Origin: Desulfuromonadaceae bacterium
GTDB lineage: Bacteria > Desulfobacterota > Desulfuromonadia > Desulfuromonadales > Geopsychrobacteraceae
Length of the DNA stretch: 11,467 nt
Assembly (NCBI GenBank): GCA_030639985.1
Contig: DAOWKG010000093.1
Location: forward strand, 1-11,467
Reading direction: 5' to 3'
A program made the position numbers and the translations under genes. Positions 1-6,740 of the stretch are shown one piece after another. A model generated the notes under the pieces. It did not search any database and had not been told where the DNA came from. It saw nothing but the letters and a program-made list of their open reading frames with translations. Position 1 is the stretch's first letter, and every line of letters starts with the position of its first letter.

Positions 1-67
1 ACGGGCAAGGCTGCAACACATGATCTGGTAGGTTATTAAACCGTAATCGAGAAATTATTTTTAACTT
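1..67. other. Left edge, unassigned
   Basis: Short stretch beyond the efflux operon hairpin. On the plus strand the first frame is open from the window edge to a TAA at 37-39, so it could be the tail of a convergent gene. About 12 codons are too few to judge, and nothing recognisable is visible. Confidence 0.3.
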
Positions 68-88
68 TGGCGGCAAACAACACCGCCA
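68..88 (-). terminator. Hairpin after the efflux operon
   Basis: A 6-bp perfect GC-rich inverted repeat (TGGCGG at 68-73, CCGCCA at 83-88, 9-base loop) begins immediately after the TolC-like stop codon. On the minus strand the stem is followed by an A/T-rich stretch (AAGTTAAAAATAATTTC) rather than a clean T run. It is therefore a plausible but imperfect intrinsic terminator for the minus-strand operon. Confidence 0.45.
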
Positions 89-1444
89 TCAATCAATATC
101 AGTAAGAATTCTGCCACTGGCAGCTTGCAGTTTTTGCAGCGCAATCTGAAAATTGATTTGACTGGCAACTTCGGCACCTGCAACCCGTACCAGATCGGTC
201 TGTGCTTCGTTAAGCCGGGTCAAGGTTGCAACTCCAGCACGATACGATTTTTCGATGTGGTCACGAATCCGTGCGGTCATAACCAAAGCCAGCTGCTGCC
301 GTTCATGCATAAGGGCCGTAATTTTTGCCCGTTCATAGGCCTGACCAATTTCAGACTGAACCGCAAGAACCTTCTGCTCCAAGCGATGGCGCAATTGGGT
401 AATTTCTTTTTTGAGCTTTCGCACCTTTGCCGAACGCATCCCCCCCGAGTAGAGATCCCAGGAAAGATTCAAACCGACATAGCTGTCGTGCTCTTCTTGA
501 TCAACTTGTCCAACATCAACCAATTTTTTATATTCCACGCCGCCATTCACGATAATTGTGGGGAGATATCCCCCTTTTTCCGCCCTAACCGATTGTTGCA
601 ACGCCTGCAGAGAACTTTTAAACATCTTTATATCGGTACGATTCTCAAGTGCGTAAGTGATTTCTTCGGCATAATCAGGGAGGTCGTGCTCTAAGCTTTC
701 ACCAGAGCAGCTAACTGGATACATAGATTCGGGCAATTGTGCGTCAGGCAATGCCATTAGTTCCGCCAGTACAGTACCAATAACGGCAAAATTTTGTGCC
801 GCTTGCAAAAAATCACTTTCAGCTCGTAATGCTCGCACCGAAAAATTCAGTTTTTCTGCCTCAGCGATTGTCCCAATCCGCCAGCGTTTCTCAGCATCCA
901 TCTCCAAGGTGCGGTTAAATTCATGATTACGCTTGGCAATCAGCATGCTTTCAGCTGCCAATTGGGCTTGAAAATAGGCACTTGAAACCGCCTCAGCCAA
1001 CAATCGACGCGCCTCGGTTAATCCTTCCCGTGAGGCTTCCACCTGATATTTCGCTGCCATAACCCTAGCTTTGCGGGAAAACCCGTCAAATACCAACCAG
1101 TTCGCTTGCACTCCGGCAGACCGAACCTTAAAGCTGTCATTGATTCGCGATTCTGGATTCCAGTCGAGCTGCACGGTACTGTCCTGCAACCGATAGCCGG
1201 CATAAACTGAAAGGGTCGGCAACCAGGCAGACCGGGCCTGATCAACCACCGCCAACGCCGCATCAATCCGGGCACCAGCCTCTGCCACACTGGGGGAATT
1301 ACCCAGCGCCTGCCGCCGTGCTTCTTGCAGCGTCAGGCTCCCTTGCGGCACCGCCATCGGCAGAGGTTGATACTCCCCCGCTCCAGCGATACTTGAAAAT
1401 AGCAACAACCCCAGCAATATTAAATTCATAACCATTTTAAACAT
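89..1444 (-). CDS. TolC-family outer-membrane efflux channel
   Basis: Outer-membrane channel expected to form the exit duct of the tripartite pump encoded just upstream. The chosen start (ATG at 1444) gives 451 residues. The N-terminus is a signal peptide: Lys near the start, then a hydrophobic run (LILLGLLLF) ending at SIAGA-GE. There is no lipobox cysteine, unlike many Pseudomonas OprM-type channels. Two outer-membrane efflux protein repeats follow. The first begins with SLTLQEARRQALGNSPSV and has SAWLPTLSVYAGYR. The second has ENRTDIKMFKSSLQ, then GGYLPTIIVNGGVEY and SWDLYSGG, which is the typical helix plus beta-strand pattern. An ATG 17 codons further upstream is possible, but it would put a polar, Arg/Lys-rich segment ahead of the signal peptide, and the strong GGAGGA site fits the inner start. 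The gene overlaps the end of the pump gene by 8 bases, so it is probably translationally coupled. Family assignment is firm; substrate is unknown. Confidence 0.93.
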   Translation of the reverse strand: MFKMVMNLILLGLLLFSSIAGAGEYQPLPMAVPQGSLTLQEARRQALGNSPSVAEAGARIDAALAVVDQARSAWLPTLSVYAGYRLQDSTVQLDWNPESRINDSFKVRSAGVQANWLVFDGFSRKARVMAAKYQVEASREGLTEARRLLAEAVSSAYFQAQLAAESMLIAKRNHEFNRTLEMDAEKRWRIGTIAEAEKLNFSVRALRAESDFLQAAQNFAVIGTVLAELMALPDAQLPESMYPVSCSGESLEHDLPDYAEEITYALENRTDIKMFKSSLQALQQSVRAEKGGYLPTIIVNGGVEYKKLVDVGQVDQEEHDSYVGLNLSWDLYSGGMRSAKVRKLKKEITQLRHRLEQKVLAVQSEIGQAYERAKITALMHERQQLALVMTARIRDHIEKSYRAGVATLTRLNEAQTDLVRVAGAEVASQINFQIALQKLQAASGRILTDID

Positions 1445-4400
1445 GGCGGTCCTCCGCTTTGATCCGATAAACCGAGGTATACATGACTGGAACAATCACC
1501 AAGGTCAAAAAAGTCGCAACAAATAAACCACTCATAATCGTTGCCGCCATGCTGGCATAAAATGGATCTGTCAGCAGCGGAATCATCCCCAGGATGGTAG
1601 TACCAGACGCCATAACCACCGGACGTACCCGACTGACAGAGGAATCAAGCACCGCCTTATAACGCTCAACCCCGGCAGCGATATCCACCTCAATCTGATC
1701 AATCAAGACAATCGCATTCTTGATCAGCATCCCCGAAAGTCCGAGGAAGCCGAGGATAGCCATAAAACCGAAAGGCAATCCGGTGAGCAACAAGCCACCC
1801 ACCACCCCAATCAACGCCAGTGGCACCGTCGCAAAAATAATCAGCGGGCGCCGGAAAGAATTGAACATCCAGACCACCACCACAAACATCGCCAGCAGAC
1901 ATATAGGGAAGATCTTTTTTAAACCGGCCTGGGCATCAACGGAACTCTTATACTCGCCACCCCAATCGAGATAATATCCGGGCGGCAGCTCAATCGCTTC
2001 AACCTCAGCACGGATAGATAGCAGATAGGCATCGGCCAAACCAACGGTTGGATTACACTGAACCGTCATCACTCTCAAGCGATCTCGCCGCTTGATCAAA
2101 GCATCTTCCTGCGTGGTAACAATGCGGCTGACAACCTGCTGCATCGGCACATAGACATTATGCAGCGGGCTCCAAACCTGCAAACCGGCAAGGCTGTCGC
2201 TATCGATTCGCTCCCGTTCCGGCGAACGAAAAACAATTGGAATCAACTTGTTTCCCTCCCGGAACAGACCTCCGGTGGTACCGTTAAATTTCCACTGAAT
2301 TGCCGCAGCAAGATCATTGCGACTGACACCAGCATAGCGCGCCTGAGTCTGGGAAAATTCGGGTCGAATTACATCCACCGGTTGGCGCCAGTCAACCCGC
2401 AGATCGCTGGCATTGCCAGATGCACTAAAAACTTCACTGACCTGACCAGCCAGTTGCCGCAAAACCGCAGCATCCGGCCCATGGAGTCGAGCTTCAATCT
2501 TAAACGTAATTGCGGGGCCATTCGGTATCCGGTTGGCAAATGGTTCCGCCTCGGGAAACTGATCGGTCATATAACCTTCAACCTGCGCTATCAAACCATC
2601 AATCTGATGATAATCTTCAACCTCCACCAATAGTTGCCCATAGGCGGCATTAGGGGTCTGATAATCGTAAGAAAGGATAAACCGCATCCCCCCTTCACCA
2701 ATGAAAGCGGTCGTACCGATGACACCTTCGAGCTTGCCAACATAGATATTGAGCTGCTCGATGTCTGTTGCAGTTTTATCAATATGGGTGCCCTGCGGAT
2801 TCCAAAAATTGACATAAAAGTAACGCTGGGTGGAATCGGGAAAAAAGGACTTGTTGACAAACTGAAATCCTGACATCGCCACAACCAATCCAAAAATCGT
2901 TGTTACCAGCACCAACCATTTAAAACGAATAGAAAATTGGAGCAGGGCACGATAGGTTCGGTAAATTGGTCCCCCGTAAGGATCCTGCTGCGATTCTTTC
3001 TGCTTCCCAATCCGGAGGAACCAGACACAAAACAACGGCGTGATACTGATAGCCAGAATCCAGCTGATCGAGAGGGAAAGAGCCAGGACATAGAACATCG
3101 AGCGGCAAAACTCGCCAATATTACCGGGAGAAAAACCAATTGCAGTAAAGGCGAGAATGGCAACCACGGTAGCACCGAACAACGGCCACCGGGTCGAGTG
3201 AACTGCTTGCGTCGCTGCCGCTTCTCTATCCTCACCCCGCTCCAGCCGAATCAGGGCACCGTCAACAACCACAATCGCATTATCAACCAACATCCCCAGA
3301 GCTAGAATCAGAGCACCGAGTGACACCTTCTGCAAATCGATTGACATCACTGTCATGCCGATAAAGGTGCAAAGGATCGTCAGTAACAACACCGCACCAA
3401 TCAGGATGCCACTGCGCCAGCCCATAAACAACATCAGCAGGGCAATAACAATGAGAACTGCCTCAATCAGATTGGTCAGAAATATGTTTACCGATTTGGT
3501 TACTTCCCGGCTTTGGTAATAGATTGAATGGAGCTCAATGCCAGCTGGTCGGGCAGACTCCAATTGTTTCAGCTTCGCCTGAATCGCTTCACCCATCAAG
3601 ACAACGTTGCCGCCGATTTGGGTCGAAATTCCCAGCCCCACCGCCTCATTGCCGTTATAACGCATGTAGTTGCGTGGAGGTTCGATATAACCCCGATAAA
3701 CATGGGCAACATCCCTTAAGCGCAACATCCCGGCAGCGTTACCAATCAGCAAGTCGGCAATCTGTTCCTCGGTATTTAATGCACCGGTGGGTGAAATTCT
3801 GACGTAGTTGTCAGCTAGCTTAATTTTGCCACTTTTCTGTACCAGATTTTGATTTTTCAGGGTCTGAAGTATCTGTGCCGGACTGAGTCCCAACTGGGTC
3901 AACTGCGCCTGTTTGAACTCAACAAAAATCGCCTCCTGTTGCTCCCCCCACAGGTCAATTTTGGCAACATCACGGCAATGCAACAGCTCTTTTTTTAGTT
4001 CATCAGCATAATCTTTAAGTTGCGCATTGGAATAATCAGCACCAGTTACCGCAAAGAAAACCCCATAAACATCGCCAAAATCGTCATTGACCGATGATGG
4101 TCCCGCCCCCGGTGGCAAACGTCCCTGAATATCGCTAATTTTTCGCCGCAGTTCATCCCAGACCTGCGGCAACCGATCATGGGTATAGCCATCCTTGATA
4201 TCGACATAGACGAAAGAATAACCGGCCTGAGAAGTCGAACGTACCTCCTTGAGCTGACTCATCTCCTGTACCGCTTCAGCGATAATATCGGTAACTTCCT
4301 CTTCAACTTCTGCGGAACTGGCACCTGGATATGCAGTTGCTATAATTGCCGTTTTAATCGTGAAAGTTGGATCTTCAAGTTGTCCCAAACTATTAAACGC

Positions 4401-4484
4401 CAGAATGCCACCGCCAACCATAAGGATGGTCAGCACCAACATGAAGGTTCTATTCCGCAAAGCAAACAGTTTAGCCATAGCCAT
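1437..4484 (-). CDS. RND-family multidrug efflux pump (HAE1/AcrB-like permease)
   Basis: Inner-membrane proton-driven exporter that would pass substrates through the adaptor and the TolC-like channel. At 1015 residues it has the full family length (about 1000-1050). The N-terminal TM1 (FMLVLTILMVGGGILAF, about 14-30) is followed by a large periplasmic loop starting with the typical QLEDPTFTIKTAIIATAYPG. TM2-TM6 lie at about 335-495, with a long cytoplasmic/TM7 region at about 500-540. The second periplasmic half covers about 545-855 and TM8-TM12 about 858-1006. The proton-relay region in TM4 reads GMLVDNAIVVVD, so D401 matches AcrB D407 while the AcrB D408 position is N402. The TM10 lysine is present (LIKNAIVLID, K922, matching AcrB K940). 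The start ATG shares one base with the adaptor stop (TAATG) and GGAG lies about 9 bases upstream. A second ATG two codons later is equally possible. The family is certain; the closest known group may be TriC-like pumps, but I cannot name the substrate. Confidence 0.96.
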   Translation of the reverse strand: MAMAKLFALRNRTFMLVLTILMVGGGILAFNSLGQLEDPTFTIKTAIIATAYPGASSAEVEEEVTDIIAEAVQEMSQLKEVRSTSQAGYSFVYVDIKDGYTHDRLPQVWDELRRKISDIQGRLPPGAGPSSVNDDFGDVYGVFFAVTGADYSNAQLKDYADELKKELLHCRDVAKIDLWGEQQEAIFVEFKQAQLTQLGLSPAQILQTLKNQNLVQKSGKIKLADNYVRISPTGALNTEEQIADLLIGNAAGMLRLRDVAHVYRGYIEPPRNYMRYNGNEAVGLGISTQIGGNVVLMGEAIQAKLKQLESARPAGIELHSIYYQSREVTKSVNIFLTNLIEAVLIVIALLMLFMGWRSGILIGAVLLLTILCTFIGMTVMSIDLQKVSLGALILALGMLVDNAIVVVDGALIRLERGEDREAAATQAVHSTRWPLFGATVVAILAFTAIGFSPGNIGEFCRSMFYVLALSLSISWILAISITPLFCVWFLRIGKQKESQQDPYGGPIYRTYRALLQFSIRFKWLVLVTTIFGLVVAMSGFQFVNKSFFPDSTQRYFYVNFWNPQGTHIDKTATDIEQLNIYVGKLEGVIGTTAFIGEGGMRFILSYDYQTPNAAYGQLLVEVEDYHQIDGLIAQVEGYMTDQFPEAEPFANRIPNGPAITFKIEARLHGPDAAVLRQLAGQVSEVFSASGNASDLRVDWRQPVDVIRPEFSQTQARYAGVSRNDLAAAIQWKFNGTTGGLFREGNKLIPIVFRSPERERIDSDSLAGLQVWSPLHNVYVPMQQVVSRIVTTQEDALIKRRDRLRVMTVQCNPTVGLADAYLLSIRAEVEAIELPPGYYLDWGGEYKSSVDAQAGLKKIFPICLLAMFVVVVWMFNSFRRPLIIFATVPLALIGVVGGLLLTGLPFGFMAILGFLGLSGMLIKNAIVLIDQIEVDIAAGVERYKAVLDSSVSRVRPVVMASGTTILGMIPLLTDPFYASMAATIMSGLFVATFLTLVIVPVMYTSVYRIKAEDRHV
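1450..1455 (-). promoter_or_regulatory. Ribosome binding site of the TolC-like gene
   Basis: GGAGGA on the minus strand lies 5 bases before the ATG at 1444. It decides the start in favour of this codon over the ATG at 1495. It lies inside the last codons of the pump gene, consistent with coupled translation. Confidence 0.8.
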
Positions 4485-5290
4485 TAGCGTGACTCCGTCA
4501 GCTTCAGCAGATGAACCTCAGCGGTCATCCCGGGTAATACCTGGAGTTGTTCCGGTGCAGAAAACGCAAAACGCAGGGCATAGGTTCTGGTAATCCGATC
4601 AGCTACAGTGCTCCACTCCTTAAGTTGAGCGGTAAACATTTTATCTGGTTGCGACGACAAGCGAACCTCTACCGGCTCCCCTTGTTTCAATGACTGAGCG
4701 GCCATTTGACTCTCTGGCAGGTTAATTTCAACCTCCAACACTGAAATGTTCTGCATTGCCAACACCACCTTGCCAACCTTGACCATTTCATGTTTTTCGA
4801 CATCTTGGCGGATAATTATCCCGGCGTATGGTGCCACCAGAGAGGTATCCTGAAGCCGATGTCTGGCAATCCGCAATTGCGCCTCAAGGGTTCTAACTCC
4901 GGCATGAGATGAATCAAAGCTGCTCTTTGCCCGATCAAAATCGGCACTGGCACTAACCTGTTGCTCAAACAAGCTTCGAGCCCGTTCGTAATTTTGTTCT
5001 GCCAATACCTTCTGCGCCCGAGCGCCCCCAAGTTGAGCTTCCAAAACCCGAATATTATCCTTAAAATCACGTGGATCGATCTGCATCAACAGCTGTCCCC
5101 TGGCAACCACCTCACCCGGACTCACAGCTACCAGTGTTAACGGCCCACCCACCCTGAACGCCAGCTGAGAATTACGACTGGCATGGATCACTCCAGGGTA
5201 ACTTTGCGCCGCCACAGTCTGACCCAAACCGGTTGTAAGCAGCAACAAAGACAAGGCAACTACGGCACAATAAGAGATCATTTTATTCAT
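4484..5290 (-). CDS. Short RND periplasmic adaptor (membrane fusion protein, HlyD/AcrA type)
   Basis: Periplasmic subunit linking the RND pump to the outer-membrane channel. It opens with a signal peptide or anchor (hydrophobic stretch AVVALSLLLL, possible cleavage after TVAA near residue 28) and has no lipobox. The first beta/lipoyl half (PGVIHASRNSQLAFRVGG, then VSPGEVVARGQLLMQID, about 32-72) is followed by an alpha-helical hairpin (about 75-145). The second lipoyl half follows (SLVAPYAGIIIRQDVEKHEMVKVG, about 150-174), then a beta-barrel domain (about 180-262) ending in VLPGMTAEVHLL. It stops there at 268 residues, against about 350-400 for usual RND adaptors, so the C-terminal membrane-proximal domain is absent or very reduced. 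The downstream pump starts in a TAATG overlap with its own ribosome site, so this looks like the native end rather than a frameshift. The start overlaps the regulator stop by 8 bases, with AGGA about 8 bases upstream. Confidence 0.9.
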   Translation of the reverse strand: MNKMISYCAVVALSLLLLTTGLGQTVAAQSYPGVIHASRNSQLAFRVGGPLTLVAVSPGEVVARGQLLMQIDPRDFKDNIRVLEAQLGGARAQKVLAEQNYERARSLFEQQVSASADFDRAKSSFDSSHAGVRTLEAQLRIARHRLQDTSLVAPYAGIIIRQDVEKHEMVKVGKVVLAMQNISVLEVEINLPESQMAAQSLKQGEPVEVRLSSQPDKMFTAQLKEWSTVADRITRTYALRFAFSAPEQLQVLPGMTAEVHLLKLTESR

Positions 5291-5936
5291 CGATTCGTCC
5301 TAACGGTAAGTTCAACATTAGCAGCGTCTGCTTGATGCTGAGATCGGTCAATTTGCGCAGATAATCTTCTTCATATTCGGTCTGCCCCAAGCGTGACAGT
5401 ACGGCATACTTGTAATCGGCATGAAATAATAGTGGCGTGATCATAAAAAAATAATAAAACTGAGCCGTTTCATCATCGAGATCGACATCAATTGCCTTGA
5501 TCAGCGCTACCATTTGATCCAGCTCGGGATTCAACAACAGGGTACGAAAGGTATCCTGCAGCGGGTTAGCGTACTGCATAACCTGATAAAGTATCCGACT
5601 ATGCCAGGCAGGAACTGCAGGATCAAAAAGTAATGTCGCAAAGCGTTTAATCACCCGGCGGATAGTTTCTGTTTGTCCAGCAGCAGTACTGCAATCACTG
5701 TTCGCCACAATATTGCTCAGAGGGGTTGCCTGCCAGCGTGCAATAATTGAATAAATAGCCGCATGCAGCAGCTTTTCCTTGCTCCCAAAATGGTAGTGAA
5801 TGCTGCCAATGTTTTCCTTGGCGTGAGCAGCAATCGCCCTGGTAGTAACAAGACCGATACCGCACTCTGCTGCCAACTCACCTGCGGCAACAATTAACGC
5901 TTGCTTAGTTTTTTTACTACTTTGATATTTGCCCAT
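5283..5936 (-). CDS. TetR-family transcriptional regulator, probable repressor of the efflux operon
   Basis: DNA-binding regulator of 217 residues, a normal TetR length (about 190-220). The N-terminal helix-turn-helix region is clear: ALIVAAGELAAECGIGLVTT, then TTRAIAAHAKENIGSIHYHF and GSKEKLLHAAI (about 13-62), with the near-invariant YHFGSKEKLL signature. The C-terminal ligand-binding half (about 65-217) is helical and lacks a family motif I can name. Resemblance to the CecR/YbiH-type C-terminus is possible but not shown. It is first in the operon and overlaps the adaptor gene by 8 bases. A stop codon just upstream in frame (5940-5942) fixes ATG 5936 as the most upstream ATG. The ribosome site is weak (GGGAT about 9 bases upstream). 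A palindrome overlapping its own promoter suggests autoregulation, with repression relieved by a pump substrate. The ligand is unknown. Confidence 0.93.
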   Translation of the reverse strand: MGKYQSSKKTKQALIVAAGELAAECGIGLVTTRAIAAHAKENIGSIHYHFGSKEKLLHAAIYSIIARWQATPLSNIVANSDCSTAAGQTETIRRVIKRFATLLFDPAVPAWHSRILYQVMQYANPLQDTFRTLLLNPELDQMVALIKAIDVDLDDETAQFYYFFMITPLLFHADYKYAVLSRLGQTEYEEDYLRKLTDLSIKQTLLMLNLPLGRIDE

Positions 5937-5968
5937 ATATCATCCCGTCTTTTTATATAATCTTGCAA

Positions 5969-5997
5969 AGTTTAGTCGTGTGACTTAATTTAGTCAA
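5969..5997 (-). promoter_or_regulatory. Sigma-70-like promoter of the efflux operon
   Basis: On the minus strand the -35 box TTGACT (5992-5997) and the -10 box TAAACT (5969-5974) are separated by exactly 17 bases. They match the consensus at 5 of 6 and 4 of 6 positions. Transcription would start near 5962, giving a leader of about 25 bases before the regulator ATG at 5936. Confidence 0.6.
5981..5996. promoter_or_regulatory. Probable TetR operator palindrome
   Basis: TGACTTAATTTAGTCA is an imperfect 16-bp palindrome whose half sites TGACTTAA and TGACTAAA agree at 7 of 8 positions. It covers most of the -35 box of the operon promoter. A copy of TTTAGTC recurs 18 bases to the left (5971-5977), and AGTC/GACT around 5973-5984 forms a further short inverted pair. 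This arrangement is what a TetR repressor site looks like. Binding is inferred, not shown. Confidence 0.55.
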
Positions 5998-6027
5998 GCG
6001 ATTAAACAACAGCCAAAAGGGATATTT

Positions 6028-6093
6028 ATGTTAGGGGAACAGGTGGTGTATTCGGGGTTAAACAGCAGACTTGATGAGGATGATAAACGCTAA
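6028..6093 (+). CDS. Possible 21-residue small protein
   Basis: ATG at 6028 opens a 21-codon frame (MLGEQVVYSGLNSRLDEDDKR, shown here only as its full short length of 21) ending in TAA. AAAAGGG lies about 6 bases upstream, a reasonable ribosome site. It is divergent from the TetR gene and starts 31 bases from the operator. The frame is short enough to occur by chance and no homologue comes to mind, so this is a weak candidate only. Confidence 0.18.
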   Translation: MLGEQVVYSGLNSRLDEDDKR

Positions 6094-6103
6094 GACGGGT
6101 TAT

Positions 6104-6152
6104 AAAAACGTATTCAAGGGACATATAACAAAATACATGTCCCTTGAATACG
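6104..6152 (-). terminator. Perfect 16-bp hairpin with T tract ending the protease operon
   Basis: CGTATTCAAGGGACAT (6109-6124) and ATGTCCCTTGAATACG (6137-6152) are perfect reverse complements with a 12-base loop. On the minus strand the stem runs directly into TTTTTATAA, the layout of an intrinsic terminator. It is 36 bases beyond the TlpA-like stop. The long, perfect, only moderately GC-rich stem is unusual for a simple terminator, so it could also be a copy of a dispersed palindromic element. Confidence 0.65.
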
Positions 6153-6187
6153 ACCTTGAGCTGGTGCTATTTTAGGCAGGGATAAAA

Positions 6188-6724
6188 TCAACCATTCAAC
6201 ATGAACTTGATCCGGTCAACCATTGAACGAGACAACCAATCTCGCCCCCCGATAATTTTTTCGGTTATGACCCCATTGCGGTCAATAAGAAAACTTTCAG
6301 GAAAACGGAAAACACCATAGGTATTTTGAGCTACATTTTTGTCATCAATCAATATCGGAAAACTGTAAGGGGTACGCTGGAGGAATTGCTCAACCACCTG
6401 CCGACCGTTTTTTTCGACGTTGACTGCTAAAATGACCAAACCTTTACTGCCAAATTCACGGTGAAGTTGCTCCATAGAGGGCATCTCTTCCCGACATGGA
6501 GGACACCAGGTTGCCCAAAAATTAAGAAGGACAACTTTGCCTCGAAGCTGAGACAAACTCACTTGCTGCCCCTGCATATCGGTCAAGGTAAAATCTGGAG
6601 CCATATTACCAACCACACCACCGGCAGAAACTTGTTGCGCCGTAGTTGAATCATTACATCCAGCAAGCACCAAAACAGAAAGCAATAATATAATTCCAAA
6701 AAATAACACCCTAAATCGTTTCAT
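6188..6724 (-). CDS. TlpA/ResA-type thioredoxin-like lipoprotein
   Basis: Membrane-anchored thiol-disulfide oxidoreductase facing the periplasm. Relatives reduce the haem-binding cysteines of apocytochromes c or keep other envelope thiols reduced. The 178 residues begin with a lipoprotein signal (MKRFRV, hydrophobic core, lipobox LVLAGC, lipidated Cys23). A thioredoxin fold follows: MAPDFTLTDMQGQQVSLSQL (41-60), then LLNFWATWCPPCREEMP with the active-site CPPC at 74-77, and FPESFLIDRNG with the likely cis-proline Pro142. An ATG 15 codons upstream exists, but the inner ATG has a strong GAGGAG site and starts a proper signal sequence. It follows the HtrA-type gene by 16 bases on the same strand and ends in a hairpin, so the two are probably co-transcribed. 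With a c-type cytochrome gene nearby, a role in cytochrome maturation is possible, but the genes are not in one operon. The family is certain; the exact partner is unknown. Confidence 0.92.
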   Translation of the reverse strand: MKRFRVLFFGIILLLSVLVLAGCNDSTTAQQVSAGGVVGNMAPDFTLTDMQGQQVSLSQLRGKVVLLNFWATWCPPCREEMPSMEQLHREFGSKGLVILAVNVEKNGRQVVEQFLQRTPYSFPILIDDKNVAQNTYGVFRFPESFLIDRNGVITEKIIGGRDWLSRSMVDRIKFMLNG

Positions 6725-6729
6725 TTTCA

Positions 6730-6735
6730 CTCCTC
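6730..6735 (-). promoter_or_regulatory. Ribosome binding site of the TlpA-like gene
   Basis: GAGGAG on the minus strand, 5 bases before the ATG at 6724, between the protease stop and the lipoprotein start. It settles the choice of the inner start over the ATG at 6769, which lies inside the protease gene. Confidence 0.8.
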
Positions 6736-6740
6736 GAAAG

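Noticed and set aside
125..694. Long plus-strand open frame (189 codons) opposite the TolC-like gene
   Set aside because: It lies wholly antisense to a clearly recognised gene and its translation has no family features; it is a mirror of the coding bias.
1445..1495. Upstream ATG of the TolC-like gene at 1495
   Set aside because: It would add a polar Arg/Lys-rich segment before the signal peptide, while the inner ATG at 1444 has GGAGGA at ideal spacing.
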